Positions 1 through 12,500 of a stretch of DNA of 64,000 bases are shown in pieces. The stretch's first letter is position 1, and every line of letters begins with the position of its first letter. A program made the position numbers and the translations under genes. Below the pieces are notes generated by a model. The model did not search any database, was not told the origin of the DNA, and saw nothing but the letters and a program-made list of their open reading frames with translations. The DNA is from Chrysaora quinquecirrha (Eukaryota; Cnidaria; Scyphozoa; Semaeostomeae; Pelagiidae): positions 7,791,686 to 7,855,685 of the forward strand of contig JACTAT010000060.1 of assembly GCA_014526335.1 (NCBI GenBank), in the 5' to 3' direction.

Positions 1-554
1 AGGTCGACTGCGCCTGACGGGACTCAATTGTCAACTTCATCGTAGAAGTATATAGAAACAGTTTTCAACTAACTGCAGAAGGAGCACGCGCCCAATTTTC
101 TGGAACTGTGTGCTGACTAGTTTCCGTCAAAAAAGAAAACTAGCGCTTTTGTCGAGATCTCAGTTGCGATAAATCAGTTCCGAAACATCACCAATCAGCA
201 GTAGGCAATCAGGTTTGACTTTGCGCAATGTAACATAGGCCTGGCGTTATACAATATAAATAAACAGATACAGCAAATAAATTAACAATATATTATATAA
301 TAGCTTTATCTTGTGTACCTCATTGTTAGCATATTTGACACCTGTTCTTCTCCACGGAACATTTGAAAGTGACCCAGTTGGCAGTTTACCACTCACGCTT
401 TAAATAAAAAAAAATAGTTTCTTCACATACTAGAACTGAAAAGATACTAACGAAAACCTAAAAGATCCTTCAATACAAAAAATTACAAAAACGGTATGAC
501 CTCTTACCTCCCATCAAGACACAGTCACAATGAGCAACTCAATTAAGCATTTGG

Positions 555-840
555 GCTACAATCATCAATCATCATATCATTGATCATCAATCACCAATCA
601 TCAATCATCAATCATCAGTCATCAATCAACAATCAATCATCAATCATCAATCATCAATCACAAGTCACCACTCATTAATCATCAATCATCAATCCTCAAT
701 CATCAATCATCAATCATCAATCATCAATCATCAATCATCAATCATCAATCATCAATCATCAATCATCAATCATCAATCATCAATCATTAATCATCAATCA
801 TTAATTATCAATCATCAATCATCATTCATCAATCATATTT
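555..840. repeat. (AATCATC)n 7-bp microsatellite
   Basis: About 280 bp of near-perfect AATCATC/CATCAAT repeats with scattered variants (ATCATT, ATCACC), in the AP3M intron downstream of its third exon. Nothing else is recognised in 1-897. Confidence 0.95.
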
Positions 841-897
841 TGCTTGATTAATGCAAAAAAAAATTGAAACCAGATCATAAAATTAATATAATCTCAC

Positions 898-1809
898 CTT
901 CAGATTGAGTTGCTGCAACAAAAAATATGTCATTTCGATATATATTGATTAGATAATGATGAGGGGTTGATATAACAGGAGGTACATTCTCTAAATTGCC
1001 AGCCTGAAAGAAACGAAAAGAAATTAACAAGTAACCGTAAAGTAAGACCATTAAAGAAACTGCAAAAGAAATGAAAAACACACAAAAAAAGATTCCAGTT
1101 TGAGCAGAAGGGCAATGAAAATCTGATTATGCATATAGCACTGCAATAGTTCTCAAAAGAATAGGGGTATTGTCCAGTCTGGGGAGTGTGGCATGTGCAC
1201 ACACAAGAACGACAATAGAACAATAGAGAAGAACAATGGAGAAGTGTTTCTGCATGCACGAGATCTCGTTGAGAACTGCCATACTCCACAGACTTGGGTA
1301 TTGTCTTGTCTACCAAAAAAGAATTTTGTTGCAAACAGCAGAGTTAGTCTATTCATCTTATGCATACTTTGGATTGAGCTTCAAAGAAATAGTCGCAAAC
1401 AGATTTGCCAATTACACTTTTCCAATGTTTCTCCAGAAATATATCACTAGAAAGAAAAATCAATGGATAAATAAACACAGAAAATCCTATCCTAATGAAA
1501 TGATACAAAATATATTTACAGATGGGCTGTCAAACTCTCTAGCCCATATTATAAGGCTTTGGCCTACTGGCTGATGTATAGTAGGTCTTACCAAGACCTC
1601 ACCACACCACTGGACCTGACTAACTGGCTATTATAAGTATTCTGTATGGGCCTAGCCTTGATGATCATTGATCGATGCTGAGCAAGAGCATAATTGGGAC
1701 TATTAGGCCACAATTTTCACCCCTAAACAGAAACCTAATGCAGAACGAATGGATTATGATATCCTTATACTTACCCCGAGTTATTGATAAGAAATAAGCT
1801 GTGAATCAT
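898..1809 (-). CDS. AP3M1: AP-3 adaptor complex mu subunit, 5' exons (partial, runs off window)
   Basis: Medium (mu) subunit of the AP-3 clathrin-adaptor-like complex, which sorts cargo from endosomes to lysosome-related organelles. Three minus-strand exons: 1809-1775 (ATG; starts MIHSLFLINNSG), 1446-1368 (DIFLEKHWKS... DYFFEAQ) and 1003-898 (ENVPPVISTPHHYLINIYR). All have AG/GT borders and matching phases (2, 0, 1). They encode about 73 residues of the N-terminal longin-like domain and closely match the AP3M family as I remember it. The next expected segment (VPP...FVIEFLHR in relatives) is not in 1-897, so the rest lies beyond the left edge. AP3M1 versus AP3M2 cannot be decided; an invertebrate probably has one copy. 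Confidence 0.9.
1165..1305. mobile_element. MITE-like inverted repeat in AP3M intron
   Basis: Imperfect inverted repeat: AGTCTGGGGAGTGTGGCA near 1177-1195 pairs with TGCCATACTCCACAGACT near 1276-1294. The interior (ACAATAGAACAATAGAG... GAGATCTCGTTGAGAA) recurs diverged at about 19503-19610 in RABL6 intron 1, so this is a dispersed element. Target duplications were not resolved. Confidence 0.5.
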
Positions 1810-2124
1810 CGCGATCTTCGTTAGTTTTCAAGCTTCTAAAATTCTGAAATGTCACATCCTCCTCATTCTTAGCAAAAATCTAACAGCAAACAGCAACAAC
1901 AATCCTTATTAGTACTTCATGTATCTTTCTAGCCTAAGGTCTTTTGACAATACTCGAACCACAAAAAATAGGCTCGAACCCTTGAAGCAGCAAAATTTCA
2001 TCAAAAAACGCTTGAAAATGTTACCGCACATATAAGAGCAAAAAAGAGTGTATTTAACTTTTATGTAAAAGATGATTCAAGAAAAGGACATCATAATTCA
2101 TCTCTATGATAGCGACCGTTCCTT

Positions 2125-2390
2125 GGTGTGGTGTGGCCGAGTGGTCAAGGCGTTCGGCTCACGATCGCAAGGTCGTGGGTTCGAATCTCGTCGGGACCAC
2201 TTTCAACAAGCCTACAGTCAACTCAGCTGTCCATCCTTCCGAGGTCGGTAAATGAGTACCCAGGGTATTCGTTCTAGAATATCAGTCTGGGGGCACAAGC
2301 TGCAGGTGCACATCAGCTCTATAGCTGCCAGAACCCTGACCTGCATTAACAAATAAAGATTGCTTGCTTGCTTGCTTGCTTGCATTGTAG
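2125..2390 (+). mobile_element. tRNA-derived SINE, family 1 (full-length copy)
   Basis: A tRNA-like head at 2127-2200 carries an A-box-like TGGCCGAGTGG and a B box GGTTCGAATC. It is followed by a conserved body (CCTTCCGAGGTCGGTAAATG, CAGTCTGGGGGCACAAGCTG) and a 3' tail of (TTGC)n after AATAAAGA. The acceptor and T-stem halves pair poorly, so it is a SINE head and not a working tRNA gene. Diverged body copies lie at about 10545-10645 (+) and 15478-15572 (-). Confidence 0.85.
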
Positions 2391-2700
2391 TTATTCGGCA
2401 CTTTTAGAAATATGCCTTTAGACCCACTTAGGATTTTGGCAGAACATATATTCTGCCTTTTGGGGGCACTTACGATATCCCCATATTTAACCATGTATTT
2501 GCAGCCTCCTCGGATGAAGTAAATTTTCAACATGATGCTTTAAGTAACTTTTCTTAGCTTTCTTATTCATATCAGCTTAGAGCGGTTTCTTACAAAAAAC
2601 GCACATATCTTGAATTATTGATCAGTGAAAAACATTAGATTAACATTGGAATAATTTTACTTATACAACCCTGGTTAACAGCTGCACTAAGCAAGTATAG

Positions 2701-4499
2701 TTAGAGCAGTTGATGCTCCGACATAAAAATGTTCAAAAACACGAATTCATAAACTTTCTTCGAAAAAGTCTAAGAGTTGTTCATTACAATATTCATGGTC
2801 TTAACATTAGAAGGTTTAAATGAAGGATGATTGATATTGATATGGAAGCATTTATCGAGATTTGCAAACCATGTTTAGTCCTGATAGGCCCGTTTTTATT
2901 CTTTGCTTTTAAAAAGCTAAGTGAACTTCAAGAAGCAAGAAGACAGACAGGTAAAGTTTAGACTTATAACTTCTCTACATCTTCTCGCCATAGTCAATAG
3001 AAAAACAAGCTTTCCTATTGACTTGTTCTCGCTAATTTCTGCAAACCATGCAAGCCTGCTCAAAAAGAAATTTGTCGTTTACGAGATACATGCGCTAAAA
3101 CTAAAATTTTCTAATACTTTCAAACATCTACCAAATCAGACGGCACAGCAAAAAACAATAGGCGTTAAAATTGCATTACGGGGTACCGCAAGTAGCCGGT
3201 ATTGGCACTGTGATATTTATTAAGTGCGCTTTATGATGATAAGTCCCTGATAGGCATTCGTATTGATGAGTCTTCTTGCTTTCTAGTCAACGGTCTAACA
3301 GTGCAAGACTTCGTAGAGAAACTCACAAAAACACCTTTGCATATGGTAGCTAATTAAATATTTTTATAAGATGAAACTGGCTTTCGAATGTTATTAGCGA
3401 AATAATTAATAACCGAAGCATTTTTATGAAGTTGCGATTTCATTTTAGAAAAAATGTCGAAAACTTTTGAACAAAGAGAAGCAGATATTATTTGAGAAGG
3501 AGAAACATCTTCAGTGCAAATGCAAAGCATTGAAAAATAGACTAGAATACGAAGTAAGTCTTTTTTCTTTGATTATTGTTTATAAATTATTAATTGTTAT
3601 TGAACAGCTTAGACTGAAATTGTTATACTATTACGACAATTAATTTTAGATATCAAAGAATGAGCATCTAAATTCTCTTTACGTGGAGCAAGTTTTCAGA
3701 CAAGGAGAATTGCTCAAGGAAATTCATTATCTCAAAGCTACTTTGAAGAAGCTTCGAAAGAGTAAGCGTATTATGACATTATGATATTATGATGTTATGA
3801 TATTATGATATTATGATATTATGATATTACGATATTACGATATTATGATATTATGATATTACGATATTATGATATTACGATATTATGATATTATGATATT
3901 ATGATATTATGATATTATGATATTATGATATTATGATATTATGATATTATGATATTATGATATTATGATATTATGATATTCTGATATTCTGATATTATGA
4001 TATTATGATATTATGATATTATGATATTATGATATTATGATATTATGATATTATGATATTATGATATTATGATATTATGATATTATGATATTATGATATT
4101 ATGATATTATGATATTATGATATTATGATATTATGATATTATGATACTATGATATTACGATATTACGATATTACGATATTATGATATCATGATATTATGA
4201 TATTATGATATTATGATATTATGATATTATGATATTACGATATTATGATATTTTATTAGTTCAATATTTTTTCAGAAAGTATCAAAAGAACAAGATATTC
4301 AGCAAAAGTTTATGGGAAAACAGGTTGCTATCAAGACTGTATTGAAATTTGCAAATTTTGCTGGTTAAAAGAGCATTCCAACACATGCTCAGGGCACTTG
4401 AAAGGTTCCTGTGACAAAATTGACCTTGGAAATTGCTGGGAGGAATTGCTAACTAGTGAAAATCATGTTGTACTCCAGAAAGACGTATCAAGAACTTAA
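2701..4499 (+). CDS. Unidentified coiled-coil protein with Cys-rich C-terminus (5' end uncertain)
   Basis: Proposed exons: 2701-2797 (weak), 2925-2950 (weak), 3449-3553, 3650-3761 and 4276-4499, ending at TAA. All phases agree. Exons 3-4 encode a Lys/Glu/Leu-rich coiled coil (KEKQILFEKEKHLQCK; LLKEIHYLKATLKKLRK). The last exon encodes a basic stretch, then a Cys-rich tail with the pattern C-x3-C-x3-C-x2-C-W and further cysteines, about 75 residues. I do not recognise the family. A zinc-binding or disulfide-bonded tail is possible. The true first exon may lie upstream. The gene diverges from AP3M, with SINE family 1 between them. Confidence 0.55.
3770..4253. repeat. (ATATTATG)n 8-bp microsatellite
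   Basis: About 480 bp of ATATTATG units with ATATTACG variants clustered toward both ends. It fills nearly all of the last intron of the coiled-coil gene, between the donor at 3762 and the acceptor at 4275. Confidence 0.95.
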
Positions 4500-5370
4500 T
4501 CGTTGAAGAAAATAATGACGAACAAAGTGCGAAATGCCTGGACAACCAATCAAGTTATTACCAAACGTTTTTCTCATAGGGAATCAAGAGGTGGTGCTTA
4601 ATGGGTGCTTAGTTCTCGATCTTGTAGCCTCAGCTATTGTGCTTTATCTTCAGTTATGAGACACAGCGCGCAATGCATGCTTGTCTGAGCTCTTTATCCC
4701 TTAACCTAAATCTGAGTTTTAACTTTGTAATCTTAAACCAGCGTGTATAATCACTTTAAATCGAAAATGCAATGAGTTCAGTTAATCAATATTGTTTAGG
4801 CTCCCAATAAAAATTTCAGGAAATTAGGCAACAGTATGTGAAGGATTACCAATAAATTTTATGCTTTTTCTATGATATAATATCCTGACGAATCAAGAAT
4901 GGATAAACTTATGTGCCTAGAAATAACAAGAGAATGAAAGATTGGGCTAAGAAAGGTTAAGCTCGCTGGTACACACCCTTTAATCTTATTTTCTGTTACT
5001 CAGAAATCAGTCTGCTATGTGTTTTAAATAACAATAGTGATAGTCTTACGAATGAAAATGTAATAATACGTGGTTGTCTTAGAAAAGGTAACACAAATTA
5101 TTGGATTACGACTCTCTTTTAAAATTCTGTCTGGAATATTACCGCAGGATGAAAATTAATCATCTGTTATATTTCTCCGATTTCCGTAGGTCTTTTCGGG
5201 CGTTTATTCAGAATTCATTGATTTGTATCAGTGTGACAAACATTATATTATTATCAACGTATTACACAGCTCAATAAACTAAGTAAGAATTCAGTTAAAT
5301 CGATAGCCACGTACGCTTAGCTAAGAACTGAGGAGCTGAAACTTTCTGCTGCGTAAGAGGGATCGTTAAA
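4500..5370. other. Intergenic, nothing recognised
   Basis: AT-rich sequence between the coiled-coil gene and the small secreted-protein gene. No conserved exon or clear repeat was seen. The last ~150 bp presumably hold the promoter of the gene starting at 5371, but no convincing TATA box stands out. Confidence 0.5.
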
Positions 5371-7469
5371 ATGAAGCTTGGACTACAATTGGCTGTTATT
5401 TTGGTCATCGCTTTCTTGGCGACGACAACATTGGCTGAGACTGTCTTGTATCAAGGAGAAGGTACTGTATGGTTTAAGGTAATAAGTAATGAGTTAGGCA
5501 CAACATTCATATTAAAGTGTTATTTTCTGTGTATAAAACTGTTAAGAACGGAGAAAATGCTTTAGCCTAACAAGCGTGCGGGATCAACCCTTAAAATATC
5601 AGCTGAATATAAAAGTAAGACAGTCAGACTGAATGGAAAAAGTAAGCGAGCAAAGAGCAAAGAAACATGCAACATTTTTACACAAACCTGGTACCATTCC
5701 CAATATTTAATGACAAATATAACTGTCTAAGTAGCCGAGGAATTAACAACAGATTAAAGCATTCAAGGCTGAAGAAAGGCTACATGCTTTAGAGCAGCAA
5801 ACCTTGACCAAAATGCTCTTGTTCTTTCAAGAGTGTCATTAACGGGGTTAGTAAGACCTTCTAATCAGCTGGTCGTTTGGTTGAGTCGAGAGTTGAGACG
5901 ATAGGATTCCGCGGGAAAACACTGCATGGTGTGGTTACCGATGGTCGCAAAGTGAAGCAAAGTGTGAGGTGGCAGTTCACTCCTCGAAAAGATCGTAAGA
6001 GATTTCCCCTAGAACCAAAGGATTTTCATGGGATTTCCGTGAAAAATTTGACTTCCAACAAGGGCTTAGAAGGATTCGTAGAGTGAGCTACCCTCGGTGG
6101 AGTGCCCAAGTGGCAGGGTAAAACTTAATCTTTACACTGACATCGCTTACTTACTAAGAGTTATTGCCTTCCTCTATTGTCTAAGACTAGTGGTCTATTG
6201 TTGTAGCTGTGTTACTCTTGAAATAAACTTGATAACCTAAATCATCTTTAGGACGAAACCTACGACAATAGGATTGACTTAACTGACTAAAGCATAGAAT
6301 GACGTAACTGGATTAATTTTGTGGCACAAATTCTGTCTCCAAATCAAGTATCAAATTTAGTTTCATAGAAACAATAATTTCTTAATTGATTTTGCTTATT
6401 AGTTATTTGATTAGTTTTCCATCGCCGGTTATAAGATTATTCGGTGTTTCAATGTTGGGTCAGTTGTTCCAAGCAGACAAGGGTTTAACTTTCTGATCGT
6501 TTAGGGACCCTGTGTTTGAGTTGCTCTATGTCTAGAAGCCTTGAAAACATATCTTGGCCATATCTGTTTACGTTATACTGCAAAAGAAATAGAAGAAAGA
6601 TTTATTCGGATTTGATAGTAGAGGGAGATTGAGCTATAGAATAAACTGAGACTATGCTGCGCAGCGCTTGGAGTGTTTTCCTTTTGTGATGTCATCGGCC
6701 TCTTTTGAGGGACCCATACTGGGTGGACATTCTATCGCTGATTTCAGAAAGGGACAGTATCGGTCGAGAAACGCCGGCAAAGCATCGATGATGGCCCTTT
6801 AGGGTCGAAAAACGCCGGCTAGGTATCGAGGCTTGCTCTTATGAATCGATGAAACTAAAAAGCCGTCTAGGCATCGAGGCTAGCCTGTTGCTTCGAGAAA
6901 CGCCGGCCAAGATACTCAACCCATTAGAACGTGATTGTTTGCAGTTATGTTCCAGACTGGTCTCAGAGTGTCGAAACCTGTCTGAAAGCTGGTTTCGTGT
7001 TATAGCATTTCAAGTTCAACTGTTATTGAGTTGAGCAACTATTTACCAACTGGTTGTTCAAAGCTTGACTGGCCGAAACCCTTAATTTTACCCTTATCCT
7101 AACCCCAAATCTCACCCTAACCCTAACCAGCCACCCAGAGTGGAATTGGAGTAAACACAACTGCTGATAAAATCAATGTTTTACGTTACTGCAAAAGAAA
7201 TAAGAAAAGAGACGTACATAGTGGATAGAAAAAGACACCCTGGGACATGAGAGATAACATTGTATGACAATAATATGTTGTGCTGTTATGGACTTATAAT
7301 ATCTGATTCGTTTTTAGGATCCGCTGATGGGGATGTAGCAGAGAACACCATAGACCATGATGCATCAGGATTCGAGAACCTCTATATGTCGCTTAGATAC
7401 GGTTGGCAAGACGACGATGAAGATCATGCAAAGGAAAAAACAGCAGGAAGTGGGGAAAGTGCACCATGA
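5371..7469 (+). CDS. Small secreted protein, unidentified, two exons
   Basis: Exon 1, 5371-5461, starts MKLGLQLAVILVIAFL and has a textbook signal peptide with a likely cleavage site in TTTLAE. Exon 2, 7318-7469 (acceptor TTTTTAG), encodes about 50 residues ending in TAG/TGA-bounded acidic sequence (YGWQDDDEDHAKEK). Joining at 5461|7318 (donor GTACTG) keeps one frame and gives about 80 residues. A stronger-looking donor (GTAATA, after 5478) would hit a stop at once in exon 2. No cysteine pairs and no dibasic-amidation motif were seen, so neither toxin nor neuropeptide precursor is supported. An extra exon inside the 1.85 kb intron cannot be excluded. Confidence 0.5.
5585..5705 (+). mobile_element. 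Dispersed repeat family 5, copy 1
   Basis: Sequence with ATCAGCTGAATATAAAAG, AAGACAGTCAGACTGAA and CACAAACCTGGTACCA is closely matched at 38705-38825. The class of element is unknown. Confidence 0.6.
6750..6915. repeat. Degenerate tandem repeat, GAAACGCCGGC core
   Basis: Three or four copies of a roughly 50-bp unit containing TCGAGAAACGCCGGC followed by ATCGA(TG/GG), in the intron of the small secreted-protein gene. GC-richer than its surroundings. Confidence 0.7.
7090..7127. repeat. Short interstitial telomere-like tract (CCCTAA)n
   Basis: Contains CACCCTAACCCTAACC preceded by degenerate CCCTTATCCTAACCC. The metazoan telomere unit is TTAGGG, so this is a small interstitial tract. Confidence 0.6.
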
Positions 7470-8394
7470 AAGCCAATTGACAAATTTTGTGCATTGATTA
7501 GAAATACCTCTTATAGAGATTTACAGAATATAATGAGATTTCTTATGAAGAATAACAAAGTTGAACTATATATTTTGTAGATTTTTTGAATAGAGTTTTA
7601 ATATGTAGATGACTTTTGGACAGAAATATTAATCATTTTATTAACATAGTTAGTACATAACGTTTCCTCTTGACTTTTTACTCTGACTGTATTCATTCAA
7701 AAGCAATTCCAGCAAATGATTGATTTAGTGATGCGTCGATTGTCAAATGTACCGGTTCGGATGCAGAGGCGTGCCTAACAGGGGAAGGGGGTGTGATTAC
7801 CTCTCCTAATCATCCCATAACTGGTCAGTAGAAACATAGACAGGTTCAGCCCTGCGCATAATCTGTTGTTTTCACCGTCAATCTGTGTACTTCAATGTGG
7901 GGAGAGGCGTAGACGCGTCTGACAGTTTGACACGGACAAATAAACTGATAAAAAAGTGGGAAGGAAGAAGGATAAATATGAAGAACATTTAGAATTTTTC
8001 ACTAAGGGTACTTCGCAGCTACCAAATACCCATTTGTTTCCCTCAGAGTTCATTTTGAGTATGCTGTAAAGCGCTTTAATCTATCATTTGCCGTGAATCG
8101 CAAAACTTATAGATTTTGATAAATTTATTTCTTTATAAACATATGCTAATTCAGTAACATACCATTTCTAAGAACTATTCTCTTTAACTCGAAAATGCAA
8201 CGTGATAACAACAGTAGATGGTAGCAGATAATGAGTTTATTTTGCTCCACCTCTCGGTGTATTCAGTTCAATTGAGAATCGGTTAGTGATTGCTTTCGAT
8301 CGATCGGGATTTCCATTGTCATTGTTGTCGATCATTGGAACTGGAGTAAAATGGAATTCTCCTGCGAATCAAATGAATCTATATGAACTGCTTG
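7470..8394. other. Intergenic, no gene recognised
   Basis: Between the small secreted-protein gene and the repeats before HEI10. No conserved coding exon was found on either strand. Confidence 0.5.
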
Positions 8395-8535
8395 TATGAT
8401 TGTCATGAATGGCGAACACAAGGATAGATTTTTCCATAAGTGGCATGCCATAAAAGATGGAAATCGAACCTGAACTGCATGATCAGAAGGCCAACGACGT
8501 ATCCACTGAGCTATAGAGCTCAATGAAATCGCCGA
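8395..8535 (-). mobile_element. tRNA-derived SINE, family 2
   Basis: Read on the minus strand, the head has TAGCTCAGTGGATACGTCG (A box) and GGTTCGATTTC (B box), followed by a body with GGCATGCCACTTATGG and GCCATTCATGAC. The same head and body recur at 13655-14062, 14125-14200, 48428-48482 (body only) and 51125-51192 (head only). Confidence 0.75.
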
Positions 8536-8744
8536 GTAACTCAATTGTTAATTAGAATAAAAGTTTAGGCAAAAAGATATATGTAAGAAATATGAAGCAT
8601 ACTGTGAGGAGACATGCATGATATTGGTCTATGGTTCAAATCCAGTTCATTTGACAAATGTTTTGTGACATCTAAAATTGAAACAAGGCATTCTTTTCGT
8701 AACAAATACAAAGCAAATGATTCAACACTTCCAGATTTCTAGTT

Positions 8745-8829
8745 AGTTAGATAGTTAAGAAGGTAGTAAGTTAGTTAGTTAGTTAGTCAGTTAGTTGTAG
8801 TTAGTTAGTTAGTTGTAGTTAGTTAGTTG

Positions 8830-8903
<74 letters not shown>

Positions 8904-9010
8904 AAGCATTTAAAAGTTAGTTAGTTAGTTAGTTGTTAGTTAGTTAGTTAGTTAGTTAGTTGGTCAGTTGTTAGTTTGGTTAGTTGGTTGGTTGGTTAGT
9001 TAGTTGGTTG

Positions 9011-9045
<35 letters not shown>

Positions 9046-9046
9046 G

Positions 9047-9108
<62 letters not shown>

Positions 9109-9130
9109 AAGCATAGCTTAAAAGTTACTC

Positions 9131-9219
<89 letters not shown>

Positions 9220-9299
9220 CTTAGTTAGTTAGTTAGCTAGTTAGTTAGTTAGATAGTTAGTTAGTTAGTTAATTAGTAAGCATAGCTTGAAAGTTACTC

Positions 9300-9340
<41 letters not shown>

Positions 9341-9415
9341 ATTAGTAAGCATAGCTTGTACGTTACTCTAGCAAGTTAGTTAGTTAGCTACTTGCTCAGT
9401 TAGTTAGTTTACAAG
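8745..9415. repeat. (TTAG)n array with interspersed AGCATAGCTTG unit
   Basis: About 670 bp of TTAG repeats interrupted by a recurring motif GTAAGCATAGCTTGAAAG. The same motif punctuates the (TTAG)n arms of the foldback element at 32683-35864, so the two arrays share ancestry. The array lies downstream of the HEI10 stop. Confidence 0.9.
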
Positions 9416-9572
9416 ATCTCAGATTGACGAATTTTTTATTCTAAAATGCTTCTCTTGTCTCCATACTACACTGCATGTAAACGTTCTTTTTACTTTGACT
9501 AATATAATTTTGGTTTTAATATTGCTTAAACCATCACGTTAAGCTCGCAAGAGGTTTCACAACAATTTAAAG

Positions 9573-12500
9573 TCACATTTTGTACAACTTAAAGCAATGC
9601 CAAGGTATACCAAACTCTGATTAGTATGTAAGAAAAGATTGATCGCATGCTTACAAACAACGACACATGGAGATGAAAAGCCAGAAATATTGGAAGGAAA
9701 TAACTTACTAGTTGATGCACCAATAGGCAATGTAAATGAACTCTTCATTGCATTGTATTGTTCATTGTTGGCATAGGAATCACTCAACATCGCAGGATTG
9801 ATCGTCTTTCTAAATGTAATACAACACATGAGCGTTTAATATATATATTCAAATGACCAATTCTATTCAACTTTGATACTATCTTTGTAATTTTGCCTAA
9901 TACGACATGTCTTGCAATGCTAAGAAAACAGAATCGTGCACTGCAATGGAATTTTCTTGCTGCAAATTGCAATAAGCAGCCATGAAGTCATGATGCAACT
10001 GCAGCTTGCAATGATGAATTCAGCGTGTGCAACACATTGCATGTATTAAAGTGACATTTAGCGTGCAACAAAAAAGATTGAGGGCCTGAACAAATCTGCA
10101 AGCACTTAGACCTCATGGTGAAACAATGATTGTGGAATTGGAATTATGTAAATTTGTTTGCTTGCGGCAGTGTTGTTGGGGTTGCTGTCTTGCATTTCGT
10201 GTATGTATTGAGTCTATTTGTAGTAAATCAAAATTCCGTGAAAAGCAAAAACGTTGCTCAGTGCTGGAGATGAATGCTCCCCACTTGCATCCACAATGCC
10301 GAGACAATGTGGCTGAGGCGTCGCATCTTACGGTGGTTCCCGTTACAGGAAATCGCTATTCTCGCGTGAATCTTCGGCCAGCCAAGGGGATGGGACTATC
10401 CGGCCCCCAGACCATGTGCTTACGCTTGGATATCCCGCCAGCTTCCGACTCACACACTGAATCAATTATGTGATGATATCGTCTTTATACTGACAGAATT
10501 TCTTCGAGTAATTCAGGCAATTGTGGGAAAAACTTGTCGTGCATGCGCAATATCACTCTGGGAGCACATGTTTCAGGTTTAAGTCAACTCCATAGTTGTC
10601 TCAGAGTCCTGTCTGTTGTACCGTACACCAAAAAATTGCCTGCTTGTAACTGCAGCACTAACATTAAGCAATAAACCAACCACCTTACCTTCTTAATGAA
10701 TCATACATTGCCTGTAAAAAGAAAGGTTTTTAAATAAAACTTCAAATGTTATAAAGATCGCAGATTCAAAAGTTTGATCAGTATTTATGTATGTAATGAT
10801 TCAAACATCTAAATATACTTATGCATGTTTAAGGCAGTTATGTTGGTTAAATAACTCGAAATTGCTAACCTGCAACCTTTGCAATTGTCTGCATTTGTCA
10901 GCCTGTTTTTCTGTTACTTCTGACAATCTCTTTTTCGCGTCGACCAGTTCCTTGGTTTTCACTTTTCAGATAGGAATATATCACATTGATAAAGGCAAGT
11001 TAATTAGCAAATGTGATAGAGAATAGAGGTTCATGAAGGGTTATGCAAGGCTATGTACGATAAATGCTTAAAGAAGTGTAAAGAAAAGAAATTTCTCTCT
11101 TACCAGATAAATCTGATTTAACATCTGTTTATCTCATCAAGGAAATAATTGTTTAGGACAGTTTAGGCAAAAAGAGATTTCAGAAGTACATCATCAACAA
11201 TTCAGAAGTCAAGTCAAGAACATATAGTATAATGTACCTTTTGTAACGACAGTAATAAGTGCTGTGTATATAGTTTGAATTTCTAATAGTAAAAAAGTTG
11301 CCTAACTAGCTATATAGTGTACATATAGTGTATTCTACCTGTCTTGAACTAAGTTCAAGTTTAGTTTACTTAGTTTAAATTGCCTATTTTCATTTTCTAT
11401 ATCCGACCTTCTATCTTAGTATTATGTACTTTTATTTACCTTACTTAATAAAACAAGTTCACAGAGAGATAGCAACTAAATTTGTCTACTGTCTTATTGC
11501 AGTTTTGTAATCCATTGCCCTGCTTTCTTCGCAATAATGCCTGCTAGATTCTTTAACATCTCAGTGGAAATCACTGATTTGTTGTGATTGTTGATGATTA
11601 ATGTGATTCAGATGATAATGATCGCAACCACTGCCCCTGTGACGGCATAGCCCTTCTTTGTAATTTGCCAATTTTATTTTGCAACTAATACACTTTCCTT
11701 TGTAATCGAACAATTTCTTTATCCCTTTCAATTACAGAATGAAAATCATTTATTTGTTCGGACTGCCGATGATTGATGTGATTCAGTTGATTATGATCGC
11801 AATCACTGCCCTTGCAGCTGCATAACCCTTCTTTGTAATTTGCCAATTTTATTTTGCAATTTGCACACTTTTCTTTGCAATCGAACGATTTCTTGATCTC
11901 TTTCAATAACAGAATGAAAATCATTGATTTGTTGTGATTGTTGATGATTAATGTGATTCAGTTGATTATGATCATGATTCCAATGTTCTGCATGTGAATA
12001 ACGGCTATCATCAAATGTTGCATTAGTCTGTGCTGATGAATCATGATCAAGTGTTATTTTTGCTCCTGTTATATATTTATTGTTCATCCTTTCTTTCCTT
12101 CCTTTATATTCACGATTATTCACTTGTGATTGACTTAAATAACTTGATTTGAAATTATCCATTTAATAAGAAAATGAGTCCACCTTTCGACTCTTTCTGC
12201 TTCCCGAGTGACTCTCGCGCTACCAGCAAACACTCTTCAATTCAGTTAACCTTGACCTTGAGCCGAACTACCGTGACTTGTGCATTCTTATAGACTAACT
12301 ACCATGAATAGGATCAATTCAGAAATGAGTTTCGCGTTTTAATAATACAAGCCGGTTGCTTTGTTCTTCTTTTCTAGTTAGGCTACTATTATGAACTCAC
12401 ACACAACGCTTTTAATGCTGTTTGAAACATTAAAGATGCGATTGATCATAGAAGATTGTTTTGATCGTATTAAAATTGAAAAGAAAAACAAGAAAACCTA

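Noticed and set aside
2127..2200. tRNA gene (Ser/Leu-like)
   Set aside because: A and B boxes are good, but acceptor and T stems pair badly and it continues into a SINE body with a (TTGC)n tail.
5877..6086. 69-codon ORF in the secreted-protein intron
   Set aside because: No splice support, no recognised domain; probably chance.
10126..10473. 115-codon ORF antisense to HEI10 intron 8
   Set aside because: Low-complexity Cys-rich start, no homology and no splice signals.
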